From: Gigaspora rosea
Taxonomy: Eukaryota; Glomeromycota; Glomeromycetes; Diversisporales; Gigasporaceae
Reading direction: 5' to 3'
DNA: 64,000 nucleotides
Assembly (NCBI GenBank): GCA_003550325.1
Contig: QKWP01000221.1
Coordinates: 219,669 to 283,668 of the forward strand
The notes under the pieces are model-generated. The model did no database searches and was not told the DNA's origin. It was given only the letters and a program-made list of their open reading frames with translations. The position numbers and the translations under genes are program-made. Shown in pieces: positions 22,004 through 34,883 of this stretch. Positions within the stretch are counted from its first letter, which is position 1; every line of letters begins with the position of its first letter.

Positions 22004-24366
22004 TTGGATTCTACTAATATATTTAACATATTAATATATTTAATTTTAGTATATGAATATTTAGAAAAGCTAGAATCATATTTATTGGATGAAAATATAA
22101 AAAGCTTCAAATTTTCACAATTTCATAACAATGAGCTAATTGGGCGTGGGGGATTTGCCATCGTATCCTCTGCCGTCTTTCAAGAAACGAAATATGCTCT
22201 AAAAGATCTGAAAGTGAACTTGATCATAGATGACAAAATGATTAAAAATATCATTAATGAAGTAGTGTATTCTATAAATTATTAAATCTTAAAACTAATA
22301 TCTAAAATTAATAAGATCAAATTTCATAATGATATAGATTAAACTTCTCAATAAGCTTAATCATCCCAACATTAATAAATTTTATGGAATTTCAAGAGGT
22401 GTGAATGAACTTGTCTTTAAAATTTAAACCATTCAAATCCTGATCTCACATAAATTTAATAAACCCCAGATCCACTATCAAATAATTTTGCGTTGGTGTT
22501 ACAGTATGTTAATGGTGGTAATTTACGGAATTATTTATTTAAAAAGAAGCAAAATGGAATTTATAGAATTGCATGGACCGATCTCATTAAAATATCAATT
22601 GATATTGCTAACGGATTAACATATTTACATAACATTAATATCATTCACAGAGATCTAGTAAGCTTCATTTTATTAAGCATTTCAATTTTTATACAAATGT
22701 TGATTTAAAAATTTCAATTCATCATAATCATTTTAGCACTCTAAAAACATTTTAATAAATGATGGTAAAGCATTGATTGCAGATTTTGGGATATCAAAGC
22801 AACTAAATGATATGACCGGCTCAAGCTCTTATATAAAGGGCATACCAGCATATACTGATCCTCAGTATCTCTTAAATAAGCTTATCGACAAAAGATCAGA
22901 CATTTATAGCTTGGGCGTATTATTTTGGGAACTTACAAGTGGAATTCCACCATTTCATAAACTTTCTCTGTTTGAAGTAGCGAAAAAAATCATAGATAAT
23001 CAGAAAGAGAAAGCTATTGCCAATACTCCTCAAGATTTTATTTCACTTTACGAAAAATGTTGGTCTTCTAGTCCAGATCAACGTCCGACATTACACAAAA
23101 TTTTGAAACAACTTAAAAAGCTTTTAAATAAAACACCTGTTGAATTCATTGAAAATCACATTAGCAAGTATGTTTTTATGTTAAAAATTCTGCTCTGTAA
23201 ACATCTTTGATGACTCATCACAATATCTTCTAATGTTAAATTCCACCTAGGTAAGTACTTTAATGGTTATCTCATTATCTTCAATTAAATATTTATTATA
23301 ACTTGGCATCCATTAAATCGTCATATATATAATGCAGTAATGCAAACGATTGGAGTTGCATATAACTGAAATTATTGAACATATATACTGTTTATAATAT
23401 CGAATTTAATGGCTTGGTTTCAGTCATATACAGTTTCAAGCATGTCATATTCATCAAACATTATATGCAAAATAGAATTTAGCTTTCTAACTAGATTTTG
23501 GATGCCAATTTCTTATATTTATTTTAATAAGACTACGTACGTTCTAACTTTTTTTTTTTTATTTAGTAAACAATACATAAATGCAATAATTATTAATCAA
23601 GGACACTGTACATTTACGTTCGAAGACTTGGATAAATCTACAGACTTGAGAGATGTTCGTCGACGTTTGTCAACAGAAAAGGATTTACTGTTAGGTCGAC
23701 AAAATGTCTATTTTTATGATCAACATGGAGAAAAAATATCTCGTGATCATGAAAATAATTATACACTTGAAGATATTTTGATTCCAGATGGTTCTGACTT
23801 TTCATTTTATATAGAAAGTGATCTTTCAAAACCAAGCTTTCCAAAAATTGTACAATTGTTTGGCTTAGATAAAGGTCGGAAATTTGATGACGGAATTATG
23901 AATACAGCAAGTCAACAGGCATTTACCATTCAAAATCTTCATGAGAAAGATATCAATATTCAGAATGAATATTCTATTAACATAGGAGAGAGTAATCCTG
24001 TATATTATCAGACAGGTTATATTCGTTTAACACGGGATGATCTACAAGTTAGTGATGAGTATATTAAAGCTATTGAAGACGCATTGGATGACAATAAGAG
24101 TGTTGAAGAGAAAAGAGGAGCCTTGAATGAAATTGGAAGAGAATTTGGTCACTTTTGGTAATTACAATTTGCATTTTGGTTTTATCAATAATTACAGTAT
24201 TATATAATGTTATATATTCAGAGTCTAACCATAATGAATGAATAATAGGATGCAAGACATAAAACTTGGAAGAATACCAATTCAAATTGAGGAAATGACA
24301 GACTCTGCCTCAACTGATGGATCTATAATGTACCAACAAATTGTCGCATCAAGCAGTAGAACATAA
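22004..24366 (+). CDS. Gene E: protein kinase fused to ubiquitin-like-looking domain and truncated MACPF-like module
   Basis: Six exons (22004-22261, 22338-22398, 22470-22657, 22737-23167, 23567-24157, 24249-24366) splice into one 549-codon frame. The kinase is complete: glycine loop 'GRGGFAIV', lysine strand 'YALKDLK', 'LNHPNINKFYG', 'HRDL' then 'HSKNIL' across an intron, 'ADFGISK', and C-lobe 'SDIYSLGVLFWEL' and 'CWSSSPDQRP'. It should phosphorylate Ser/Thr or Tyr; the substrate is unknown. Exon 5 adds the gene B-type N-terminal block ('LRDVRRRLS...YTLEDILI') and the helix 'YIKAIEDALDD'. Exon 6 gives 'FGHFWMQDIKLGR' and stops after about 40 codons. So the module is cut short and the second Gly is Arg. 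The 399-bp intron joining kinase to exon 5 is the weak link: these could be two genes. Exon 6 is supported by its conservation in copy E'. The ATG at 22004 is provisional. Confidence 0.7.
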
Positions 24367-24539
24367 CAGAAATTTTCGTTTACCACACTCCCGGTATAAT
24401 TTTAGGCGGCTGAAATTTCGCTTAAAGAGACATCATCTGAAAAAAAATACTGCATAATTTTACTATTTATGAATAAATTATCCAAATTAATATCATGTAT
24501 TCAAATATATAAATTTTAACTCTGATTTTTTGGCATAAA

Positions 24540-25262
24540 CATATGATTTCGATTAGAAGGGCGTGCACTTATTTGTGCGAGTGACACAAATCCAAAAAGG
24601 GAAATTAACCAATCGGAGACGTAAAATGTGATTACCCGTAAAAGGTATCTGGGTGACAAATAATGTACCATAGTGCACTGACCCTTTTTCAATACCTCCC
24701 ATTGCAAAATACCCGGTGCAAAGCACAAGATCTCTATTAATTAAATATAGATTTTTTAAATTTTTAGACTGCTTATTGTAAGTGTGAAATGTTTAAATGG
24801 CTAAAATTTTTTTTCTTGCGGCACAGACCCGCTGCGTATAATATACCGGGTCTTTATAAGTTTTTTGACGGGTCTTTGGTCAGTGCACTACGGTAGATCA
24901 ATTTTTATGTGATGTGTGATGCACGTGATTTAAAATTTTTTCGATTGCAAAAAATCGCATCACACGGGTACGCGTTTTACGTATCCCGGATCAACCGTCA
25001 CGTGCGCAAAGCGAAGAAAAACAAAAAAAAAATCGTAAAAAGAGTAAATACAAAAAAACGATGTATAAATGTCTTGGTGCACTAATTAAAAATGACGGGA
25101 ATGAAATTTTACATATATTAAGCATCACTCTAGCCCTATAGCTTCTAACTTTAAGACCCTAACCCTAATTTTTTAATTTCACGAACTTAGTTTATTTTTA
25201 CGTTGAATTTCCTTTTTGGGTTTGTGTCACTCGCAAAATAAGTATTTGCCCCAATCAAAACA
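24540..25262. mobile_element. Inverted-repeat element, about 720 bp
   Basis: The left arm 'GCGAGTGACACAAATCCAAA' (about 24575-24600) faces 'TTTGGGTTTGTGTCACTCGC' (about 25216-25236), extended by TTAG/GATT..GGGC-type ends. The right half contains a minus-oriented copy of the dispersed repeat seen at 3878-4150 (TTGGTGCACTAATTAA near 25074). No target duplication was identified. Confidence 0.6.
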
Positions 25263-26229
25263 AAAGACGTGTCAAAAAAAAAATCCAGAAATATATATAA
25301 GGTTCTCTTTTCGACTTGCTCAACTCCTTACAATTTTCACACACATTTTTATATTTTTTACTCCTTACACTTATCACACAAATTTCTATATTTTTAATTT
25401 ATAAATTTTTTCATAATATTTACACTTCTTTAAAAATATTTGTTTTCTATTTATGTATTTCTTATACTCACTGATGTGCTATTATTAAAGTTAAGTAGCG
25501 ATCTCCCGTTAATATAACACACCGTCTCTGAGCGTTCCTGGATCCATGCGGTAGTAAGCACAGCGGATACACGTGATTCGTCTGGGGGAGACTATTTGAA
25601 GGCCGTTGGGATATATTGTTGGGATAATCCGTTGGGATGGTTTTCAGAACATAGTCTCTCACTACCAAGTGCTGACAGTAGGCGTCTCGTGAGGCACCCA
25701 AGGGTCTCTTCGATTACTTACAAATTCTAAACTTTTATTTGGTCAAAAATTCATCTCCGTTAGAGTTTGGTTTTGTTTTATTTATTTTATAAGTTAGAAC
25801 TAGCTTTCACTTATAAAAAATAAAACACCCAAACTCTCGTCGATTGGTTTGGTGTTATTGAAGAAATTTAATATTTTGGAATTTTAGATGGACCTTGAAT
25901 TATCTTGTATTAAATTATATTTTGTATTATATTTTTATAATTTTAAATTATCGTTAAATAAATATAATATCACATCGATCTTTATATAATTTGAAGTACA
26001 AACTATATCTTATTCTATATGTAAAAAATTTTTTTTCAAATATATTGCCATGATTAAAAAAAATTGGTCAAGAAAATTTTTAATTTGTGATCTAAGCGTG
26101 TGAAAAAAATATTATGACGATTACAATTCAACGTCATAATTATATAAAAATTTCATGATCCTTAGAATTAGATTAATAGTGTAATTCGATCACAGTATAT
26201 AATAAGATCGATTCATTGCAGCAAACCTA
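25263..26229. other. Intergenic, nothing recognised
   Basis: A GC-richer patch at about 25470-25710 contains open frames without a recognisable domain. The remainder is AT-rich. No bounded repeat found. Confidence 0.35.
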
Positions 26230-27192
26230 TTTAAAAATTCCCATGGTTCTGTATTTACTTTTGCGAGATAAACAATTGAGTAAAATGTTCAATTTTCTCA
26301 GCATTGAACCTTCCATTATTGTCCAAAATGTGCTTTTTTCCCAGAACAAAATCATATTCATCCTTGTTACGGTCCTTGGTTAGGCTGAAACGTTTGACGA
26401 ATAATTTCTTTCTTTCTCTTTGTTGTTCCAAAAAATCAAACTCTAACAAATGTTCCGTATTCACATCAAAAATATTGTCAGATATAGGATTGCAAGTATA
26501 AGAAATATCTTTAGGGTCAGGGACACAATCAAACTCCTGTATCTGATCTTTATTGTACACTTCCTTATAAGCTATCTCTTTCATCCTCAAGAATTTCAAG
26601 ACAATTAGGCCTTTATCAATAAGTTTACCAATAGTTGTTATGACATTTAATCGATATATGTATTTGAAAAAATTATTACCTGTATAATTAAGAGGCGTTC
26701 CATTTATAGGTGATTCTCAAAAACCATTAATTACTTTGTATGCAAGTGGAATATCAAAACTTCCATTAAATGATAAGATACCATTATTCGATATCTTCTA
26801 ACATAACCCATCTTTTGAAATTTGGTTGTCTAATTGCTCACAAAAATCAAATTTCGCTATTCCTATGTTGGTTAATTTTGGAATAGAATCATACATTAAT
26901 ATGTTCTTTGGATGCTAAAAAAAAAACTTTTAAATTAATGTAAAAATAAAATAATAATGCATCATTTTATTGTTAAATATATTAAATATTACAAACTCAA
27001 CGCGAATGATTTTTTTATCGTGGAAAAACTTTAGACCAGCAACCACCTGACGCGTTAATTCTACTTTGTCAATCCAGGATGTTTGAGGGTTGTTCCTAAG
27101 ATAAGTACGCAAGTCCCAATTATATGCGTTGTTCCTAAGATAAGTACTCAAGTCCCAATTATTTGCGTACTCACAAACAATATAATAATCTA

Positions 27193-28514
27193 GTGAATTG
27201 ACCCGTCTAAAAAATCTTCACCCGGGTCACCCGACGGGTGGACAATGTGCCACCCGGGTGGAAACGGGTCAGTCCAAAAAAAGACACCACACGGGTCACC
27301 CGACAGTTGACCCGACGGGTGACGCGTCGCGTCACCTGGGTCAATTAAAAAAAAAATCTCAGGTGTTAATATGACTAGTGATTTGACCCGGGTGGGTGTA
27401 ACTAGAGATGGGTTTCATGCGTGCGCATGATTCCTCAATCATGCGCATGAATGCGCATTAATGCGCATGTTTCCGAATCATGCGCATTATCCCATCAAAA
27501 TTTTATATAGAAAAATTAAATATAAAATAACATTCTAATCTATCTAAATATTTCAATTCTGGGTCTGCTCGATTTAACATTTTTGATTGGTCATATCCGA
27601 AAAATGTGACCTAAATGTAGGAAAACTAGCATAAATACGTAAGATGATTATGACTATTATCAAGGTCGAAACATTCGAGTAATTATTATATCATTTTTTA
27701 ATGCCATTATTAACGCCCTTAAACTACACAAAATCGTGAACGTGAATTTTCCAAATTTAGTTTTGTTGTTTGATTGCCTAATATTTACAAACTATTTTGG
27801 GCTAAAAAAGTTCACGAATTTGAAACCGTTTTGTATAATGGTCTCAAGTTCAAGAAGAAGTACAAGTGCAAGAACACAAATGCTCCGCTAAAGATAAATC
27901 ATATGATTAATAAAAAATAGTGAATATATATATTAGCGAATATCAAAAAAAGTTACATTCAACCAAATATTTAATGATTGATTTCTAGAATTTTTGGTCA
28001 GAATTTTTGCCGCTCAGATTATCTGATAATCAACTAATTTTCTCAGTGACTCGTAGTTTTATGTCGATCTACCAAAAAGGTGATCAATGAGCTAAAACTA
28101 ATATAGCAATATAAGGTTTTCTCTTTGCAAACTAAGCGCATACTATCTGTTATTGGATGAAGTTTACAATTAGCAAATTTGTAAAAATTTATATATATAG
28201 GCAAAGAATCAATATGTAGTATCTTTATTTAGATATATTATCAATTATAAAGATAAAAATTAAAAAAATTTTTTATCATGCGGTATCATGCGCATTTTAT
28301 ATATCATGCGCATTTTATTATAAAATGCGCATTTTTTCCATCTCTAATCAATATAAATTGCATTAATTTGTATCGGCTCTCTGCCGTGGGTGACCCGTGG
28401 GTTGACCCACGGGTCACCCGTGGGTCAACCCACCCGTTCTCACCCGGACTGTTACAACTTGACCCGGGTCACCCACCCACCCGCGGGTGACCCGGGTGAC
28501 ACTCACCCGGGTCA
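27193..28514. mobile_element. hAT-like element (GACCCGGGT family) inside A'
   Basis: GC-rich ends start GTGAATTGACCCG and finish CACCCGGGTCA, with many ACCCGGGT/GGGTGACCC motifs. The flanking 8-bp repeats ATAATCTA (27185-27192 and 28515-28522) correspond to a single ATAATCCA in gene A, which serves as an empty site. A second element is nested inside (27403-28346). Confidence 0.85.
27403..28346. mobile_element. Nested element with ATGCGCAT motifs
   Basis: Ends TAGAGATGGGTTTCATGCG and GCGCATTTTTTCCATCTCTA are inverted repeats. Subterminal ATGCGCAT motifs are dense at both sides. No matching 8-bp flanks are seen, so the boundaries are less certain than for the other hAT-like elements. Confidence 0.65.
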
Positions 28515-29640
28515 ATAATCTATATTCATTGTATTTCAAATAAAGAAAAATAATAAGTTAATTGTTTATACCTTATGGTATTCTTGCTAGGAAAATCACC
28601 TTTTGACATTTCCGATCAGGCTAATTTGAACAAACTTAAGCATTTATCCTTTGACTTTATTGATTCAATGGTTCATCAAATTAGCTTTCGAATCAATAAA
28701 GTCAAAAGGTTATTTGCATGCAAATAAAAGCCGTTATGTTTGTTTAAGTTTGTCCGAATTAGCCCGATCAGAAAATGCAAAGAGTGATTCTCCTAGCAAA
28801 AATCCCATATTACAGTATGAATGGATGTACCTAATGCTCGTAAAGCCATAAACCTTTTCAGAATATTTTCATGTTCAAATTGCCTAAGCTATTAAATTAA
28901 TAAAACAAGGTTTATATTTAAAAGTTTTCATAGGCATTTAAAGAAATGAAATTATTAAAAGTTATAAAATAATTCTAGTTCTGTCAAGTATAGTATATTG
29001 CTGCATTTGTTACTGTCTATTTTATATAATATGGATTTGAAATGAAGATTCTTAAAATCATTTTACGTATATACATTAATTTCACATCTCCATTAAGTCT
29101 CTGCAAGTGCCTTCACCGTACTATTAATTCTTATGCCCATATCTGGCGCTATGTTTAATAGCGCACATACCGGCACTTGTCGCCCTAAACTCTAATACAC
29201 GTGCAATAATTGCCAACAATAACGCCATTTTTAAAAAATGCATACCTCTGAGCTGCCATTTTTAGAGCCTGATTTATTTCACTTTCTATTTCAGCATTTA
29301 CTAATAACTTTAAGGTCACCGTTTTACCATCAAAGGAGGATGTTTGAACATTATTTGATTTAATAGCATCTTCTTTAAGCATTTCATAGGGTAGCATTGC
29401 TATATTTTTCTTATTAGATAAATTTCGAATAATTTCATAAATTGTTGTCATTATTGTAAAAACGTATTTTAGAATTTTTTGTAGAAGCTTAAAATTATTT
29501 AACTGGTTTATTGTCATAGGTATTAGGATTCATTAAACATAACTGTGATGAAAATTAATGCTCATTCTGTTTATTTACTAGGAAACAGGATCTGTTAAAA
29601 GTCCGAAGCATTATATTAAATATATAAGAAAATTACTACT

Positions 29641-29871
29641 TATTTCCAGTGGTGATCATCACCAGTGATTAACAAAAATTAATAAAAAGTTTTTTGCCGG
29701 AATAAAAATTAAAATTTGATTAATATTAGGGTTAGGGTAAGAACTGGGATGGGGCAGGGGACATAGTTTATACCAAAATTTTACGAGAAATTTTTTTTGT
29801 TAGAACCTCAAAGGTGATTTCATAGACAAAATTTGGTGATGATCACCACTGGCGATAAATAGCAAACTTCA
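29641..29871. mobile_element. MITE with CAGTGGTGATCATCACC ends
   Basis: Left end TTTCCAGTGGTGATCATCACC-type sequence faces GGTGATGATCACCACTGG at the right. A relative is at 55116-55452 and a degraded one at about 18545-18770. It contains GGGTTAGGGT near 29730. Target duplication unclear. Confidence 0.7.
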
Positions 29872-30093
29872 ATATATAATTATTAAATATAAAAGTTTTT
29901 ATATTTTAAAATTATAAAAATACAATTACAAAATTCAATTACAATTTTTAATTTATAATAAATATATATATCTACAATATTTTAAAAATTTAGCAATATT
30001 TTTATTTAAAGTGATTACAAATAACTTTTAACACAAGTTACAAGTAATAAAAGATTATGGATAAAAAAATAAAATTGATGCATTGTTTGCAAA

Positions 30094-30373
30094 TTTTTTA
30101 TTAAGCAAATCGACCTTCATGAATAAGACAATTTTATTCATCGTTATATGTTCTACTTACCTCTAAATTTTCATAAAAATCGGATAATTTTTTATTAATT
30201 GATTTTTATAAAATACGTTTTTGTACCAAAAGAATCTATTATGGCGCAAGTTTTTTTTACAAATGACTATTATTAAAAGATTATCCGATTTTTATGAAAA
30301 TTTAGAGTTAAGTAGAATTTGTTATGACGAACAAAAAGTCTTAATAATGAAGGTCGATTTTCTTAATAAAAAA
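30094..30373. mobile_element. Foldback MITE, 280 bp
   Basis: Arms of about 95 bp are imperfectly inverted: TTATTAAGCAAATCGACCTT at the left against AAGGTCGATTTTCTTAATAA at the right, and TTTTCATAAAAATCGGATAA against TTATCCGATTTTTATGAAAA. No coding capacity. Confidence 0.85.
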
Positions 30374-30965
30374 GCCACTATTAACATACTACGTTAGGTA
30401 TTATTAAAACTTAAAATTAAAAATTTTCTTTATTTTATTTAAGCATCAATATCTAGTAATCCAGTGATCAGAATCGGATGATTTTACTACCATTCGATTC
30501 GTCTCACCGAAACGAATCGAATCATCTAATTCTATATCACGTGTGCGCTTAATACCATACTCATCTTATATCTTTAAATATCTGAAGTTTAATTTTAGAC
30601 ATGTAATTTTAAAATAAAATTTTTAAATAAAAGAATTTTTTTAATTTATAAAAAAAAATCCAAAATTTAATGTTATGAGAACCAAAAAATTAATATTGTT
30701 TAGCCTTACTATAAATTATTTTATTGTTAATCGATACTTAACATGCCTAAAATTTCACATCGACAATGTCAAATTAAACAACTAAATAATCTTTTAAAGA
30801 CCTTATGAATGAATACTCAACTAGCAAGAATAAGGCTATTACTAAAGTTCCGGAATAAATACAAAACATAGAGCTGATCGATATCTTACTATACAATTAA
30901 ATCTACCGATTTTTTTCAAATTCTTTTTTTAATTATAATAGTTTGCTTGAAAGTTCTCTTTGGAG

Positions 30966-33600
30966 GCATGAAGAACATTTTAATAAATTATTAGAGATTT
31001 CGGAATATTTAAGCAATTGAGCGATACTGCCAGTTCGAGTTCAGGACCAAAAAGAATGCTAGCATTGATCCTCAATGTTTCCAAAACAGACTTGCCAATT
31101 GTAGAAAATCTGATAAAAGATCAGACATAGGGTGCGGGACGGGCCGGGTCGGGTCGGGCTTGCTTAGACCCGAAACTCAGCCCGAAAATTATTTGTAAGC
31201 CCGAGCCCGGCCCGTGAAAAAAAAAAGCCCATAAAATAAACCGGACCGGGCCTGATTTAAACTATACCTGACCCGGCCCGGCCCGCAGATTTATATGCAT
31301 TACTAAAATTTTTTTACATACAGCTATTATCATAATTCCTGGACACCTATAAAAATTTGCCGAATGATGTTTCGGCCGATCCGGTTAAGTTATAGATGTA
31401 TTTGGTTTATTATTTAATATTTATTTAATGGTTCATTTGGTTTCGATCAACTTACCAATAATTAAAACTTAATTCGCAGAGAATTAATTTTAGGTGAAGT
31501 TATTTTGCAATCGATTATTCACAGACAAGTCCGTTTCACAAAAGCTATTTCCCAAAAAGCTAATTCGCAGGCAAATTAATTCTAGCATTGTCATTAGAGT
31601 TAAGTTTAGGTTTAAAGTTGGTGCAATTTATAAACAAATTGTCGATACAATATATTGAATTAAATAAATATCTACGAACTAAGTTTTCACATGCGTTTGT
31701 CAGTGAAATAATGCTGATGTAAATTCATTTATTTATTATGGTCGATTGTTTTATTTTTATTTCAAAAGAGTCAACAATATAATTTAGCCACAAGAATAAT
31801 GAGGATTGAAAATTAATTTATTACAATATTATGTTAATGGATACGTAGCAACAAATAACGGGTTTATTCGGTGACGAAGATTCGAAGGATCGTTTTTACA
31901 TGGCAATTAAAAAAACATCTGGCTTTGAATTTAATGTGCTAACCTGGACCACGAAAGGGGCACAGATTGCGAGCGTATTAAATTCAAAGCCAGTTGTGCT
32001 GTTATTGAATGCGAAACATCCAGTAACGGTTTTATTTTTAACAAATAAATCACTTAGCTTAATCGAGTCTATTTGGCGTATAAATAGTACTTATATTATT
32101 AAAAAAAAAAAAATCAAAATAATGAAATAATATATTCTGTTTCAGAAAATTTAAATTTTAAGATGTACTTATATAACGTTCCTGGTTTTAGTGCAACTGT
32201 GTCGCGCAGCTACCCTAATTCTTTAATTGTGATTTTCACTATGGTGTTAATGATTTGATTGGGTAATTTACTTGTTACGATTTTGACCATAAGTTTGCCG
32301 GGTATTATCGGGCCTAATCGGGCTTTCTTATAAAAGCTTGAACTCGGCCCGATATTTAACAAGCCCGATTTGTGTTTGGCCCGAACAACAGCGGGCTCAA
32401 AATTATAGGCCCGAACTGGACCAAAGCCCGGCCCGGCCCGCAAGTTTCCGGGCTTAGTCCGGCCCGTCCCGCACCCTAATCAGACATTTGCAGCCTAGGT
32501 GTACTGTATTACTCTGGGAACTCACAAGTGGTGCTCTGTAGTTTGAAGAGTATCCTCATGGGCTATAATGAGAAAAATATTAGTCAATAAAAGAGAGAAA
32601 GTTATTGCTAACACTCTTCGAGATTACGTAGTTCTTTATGAGAAGTGCTGGTCCTCTAATTCGGATGAACGTCAAGCAGTAGATGAAGTTTTGTAAAGCA
32701 CCTGACGAGTATGTATAGATTTATATTAAATACAGTTATAATATATTTGATAGCACATTATTTTAATATATACGTACACATAGAATATGTACCAGATCAT
32801 TACAGCATTGGTCATAATATTAAATGATCAATAAAAATTAATTCCTAACTAAAATTGTAGATGCAAATTCATTATACTTATTTTTAATACAATTCTGACC
32901 TTTTATTTTTCTCATTAACACATCAACGTAATTATTAGTATCATAATGAAAGACATAAATTTACAATTAACGATTTGGATAAATCATCAAATTTGAAAGA
33001 AGTTTCGAAGACGATTATTAACAGAAAAAAATATGCTATTGGGTCGACAAAATATTTATTTTTATGATCGATTTAAAGAAAATATTTCATGAGATCATGA
33101 GAATAACTATACATTTGAAAAAATTTTAATATCAGATGGTCCTGACTTTTTATTTTGTATAGAAATTGAACATTCGATAACAAGGCTATGAAATCAGCGA
33201 ATAAAAAAGCGTTTAGCATTAAAGATCTTCATGAGAAAAATATCAATATTTAGTATTAGTATTCCATTAACATAGGAGAGAGCAATACTGTATATAATAA
33301 GACAAGTTCTGTTAATTTTTCGCAGAAAGATTTGCTAGCGAATGATGATTATATTAAAGCTATCGAAGGAGCATTAGATGACAGTAAGAGTGTTGAGGAA
33401 CAAAGAAAGGCTTTAAATCAAGTAATAAAAGAATATGGCTATTTCTGATAAATTATTTATCATATAAATAATATAATGCTTTAAATTTTTTAGATCTTAG
33501 TCATGATAAATAATAATAGGATACAAAGCATCAAACTTGTAAGAATACCACAAATTCAGATCGAAAATAATTATCCAATTAATATACACAAATTTTTACA
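30966..33600 (+). pseudogene. E': decayed duplicate of gene E, split by a hAT element
   Basis: It begins at the equivalent of gene E exon 4 (AAGAACATTTTAATAAAT near 30972, with the DFG region damaged) and is cut at 31127. It resumes at 32487 with the C-lobe ('LGVLYYSGNSQV'-like, frameshifted). At 32940-33450 it repeats exon 5 with frameshifts and stops, including an intact 'YIKAIEGALDDSKSVEEQ'. At 33519 it keeps the last exon (acceptor AATAG then GATACAAAGC). The N-lobe was not found. Confidence 0.88.
31128..32478. mobile_element. Non-autonomous hAT-like element (CCCGGCCCG family)
   Basis: 1351 bp with ends TAGGGTGCGGGACGGGCC and GGCCCGTCCCGCACCCTA, and perfect 8-bp duplications ATCAGACA at 31120-31127 and 32479-32486. 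Subterminal regions are rich in GGCCCG/CGGGCC. It interrupts the E' kinase in the codons matching 'KRSDIYSLG' of gene E. No transposase frame. Confidence 0.95.
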
Positions 33601-34367
33601 TTTATAATATTGTTATCATAATTTATCGAATTAATATATTATTTATTCGAATTTTTGTTATTTATCAATATATACTTGTATATAGTGAAGGTTTCAATAT
33701 CATAACCTCACATATCGTCAAATACTTGAAAATATTCGATAATTGACCTTTAGAACGTGTATGCATTAATTAGTATTGCAACTAATAAGTGAAAAGAAAA
33801 GCTAAATGTATTAATAAGGTTTATTAGACCTATTAATATTAAAAAAAAAAAAAAAAAAAGTGAGAAGCCTAAATAGCATAAAATGCTCTATACATGAGTG
33901 CTTAAATTGCCTCTATCAATAAGATGCATTTAGTCTGTCAAATTAGTTAATCTATGATTAAATTATTGTTGAAATTGTCTTTGTACATGTATTTAATGTT
34001 CCTAGTGTTCAAAATCCAAACCATGGAGCGAACATTTAGATCTAAAATTATAGACACTTTACACACATAGTTTTCAAAACTTCTGACGGCGTTGTAAATT
34101 ATACAAGAAGGTTAGGTGCGAAATAGTGGCCACATCGTTTACTTAGGTTATGTACCATACACTTCGTGGATAATAACTGATCTATTCCCGGTTTTTGTTA
34201 TATTCTGTATTATTTTTAAAATTAATAAATTTTAAAAGGGCATTAAATGATAAATTTGATTATTTTTATTAACTTCATGGCTAATAAACATCACAGTAAA
34301 CATGCGTCATACGACACAAATATACTCCTTTTATTTAATAGATAAGGAGCCACCGTTTTATTGCTAT
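33601..34367. other. Intergenic, nothing recognised
   Basis: AT-rich with an A-tract at 33840-33859. No gene or bounded repeat seen. Confidence 0.4.
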
Positions 34368-34883
34368 TGTCACGGGGTTAATTAGAGGTCACTATTACCT
34401 CTGAATATCTAAACCGATGGATTAGAGCTTCGCTCTGGGGGCCCAAGGGACGCGTATTTAGAATTAGATTTATAGCGCGTAGCTTTATTTATGTATCGCG
34501 AATATTTGTATCACTTGACAGTTTATTAATAAAGACGTTTTATCGTGTATGCAAAGAAAGTTTTGTTTATTATACGTTATGGGGAAAATCGATCCTCATT
34601 TTCTTCGCTTTTATTTTTCCTCTATTTATATTACTATCCCTATTACTAATCGTAATACAACCCATCAACTAACTACGAAACTATGACAGCATTATTCATG
34701 CACAGTTCAAATTAACTACAAGCTATGATCACATTATTCATGCTAATCGACCATATCGCCATATCGTACGATGTGACTTTACGATTAATCGTATCAATTA
34801 TACCCGATCCCTTCGTACCACTGCCCCATCACCTGACCTGTACCCGTCACCAAGTCATCTGCATCGGGATCAGGTCCGTGACA
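34368..34883 (+). mobile_element. Solo LTR, 516 bp
   Basis: Ends are perfect short inverted repeats TGTCACGG and CCGTGACA. CTAT(T) flanks both sides (34364-34367 and 34884-34887). The interior has a GC-rich patch (GGGGGCCCAAGGGACGCG) and AATAAAGACG near 34529, as in LTRs. No internal coding sequence remains. Confidence 0.7.

Larger units (their letters stand above)
26230..29577 (-). pseudogene. A': decayed duplicate of the 5' half of gene A
   Basis: Collinear with 7911-10036 of gene A at high identity. It retains the start exon (ATG near 29463, 'SNKKNIAMLPYE'), the 'FEHENIL' exon (now frameshifted by an insertion), the intronic MITE (28575-28815) and the 'WDLRTYLRNN' exon. That exon carries a tandem duplication of about 38 bp at 27093-27168, so this motif is read twice. 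The start of the MACPF-like exon ('VYNKDQIQEF', about 26550) is also kept. The kinase C-lobe exon has deletions. A 1.3-kb element (27193-28514) splits it. It stops at the gene A equivalent of about 7911, so both modules and Sel1 are missing. Exon 1 keeps an alphaC-like 'EIESEINQALKMAAQ' that gene A lost by an 8-bp deletion. Confidence 0.9.

Noticed and set aside
31900-32130. 76-codon frame inside the hAT-like element
   Set aside because: No resemblance to hAT transposase; chance frame.
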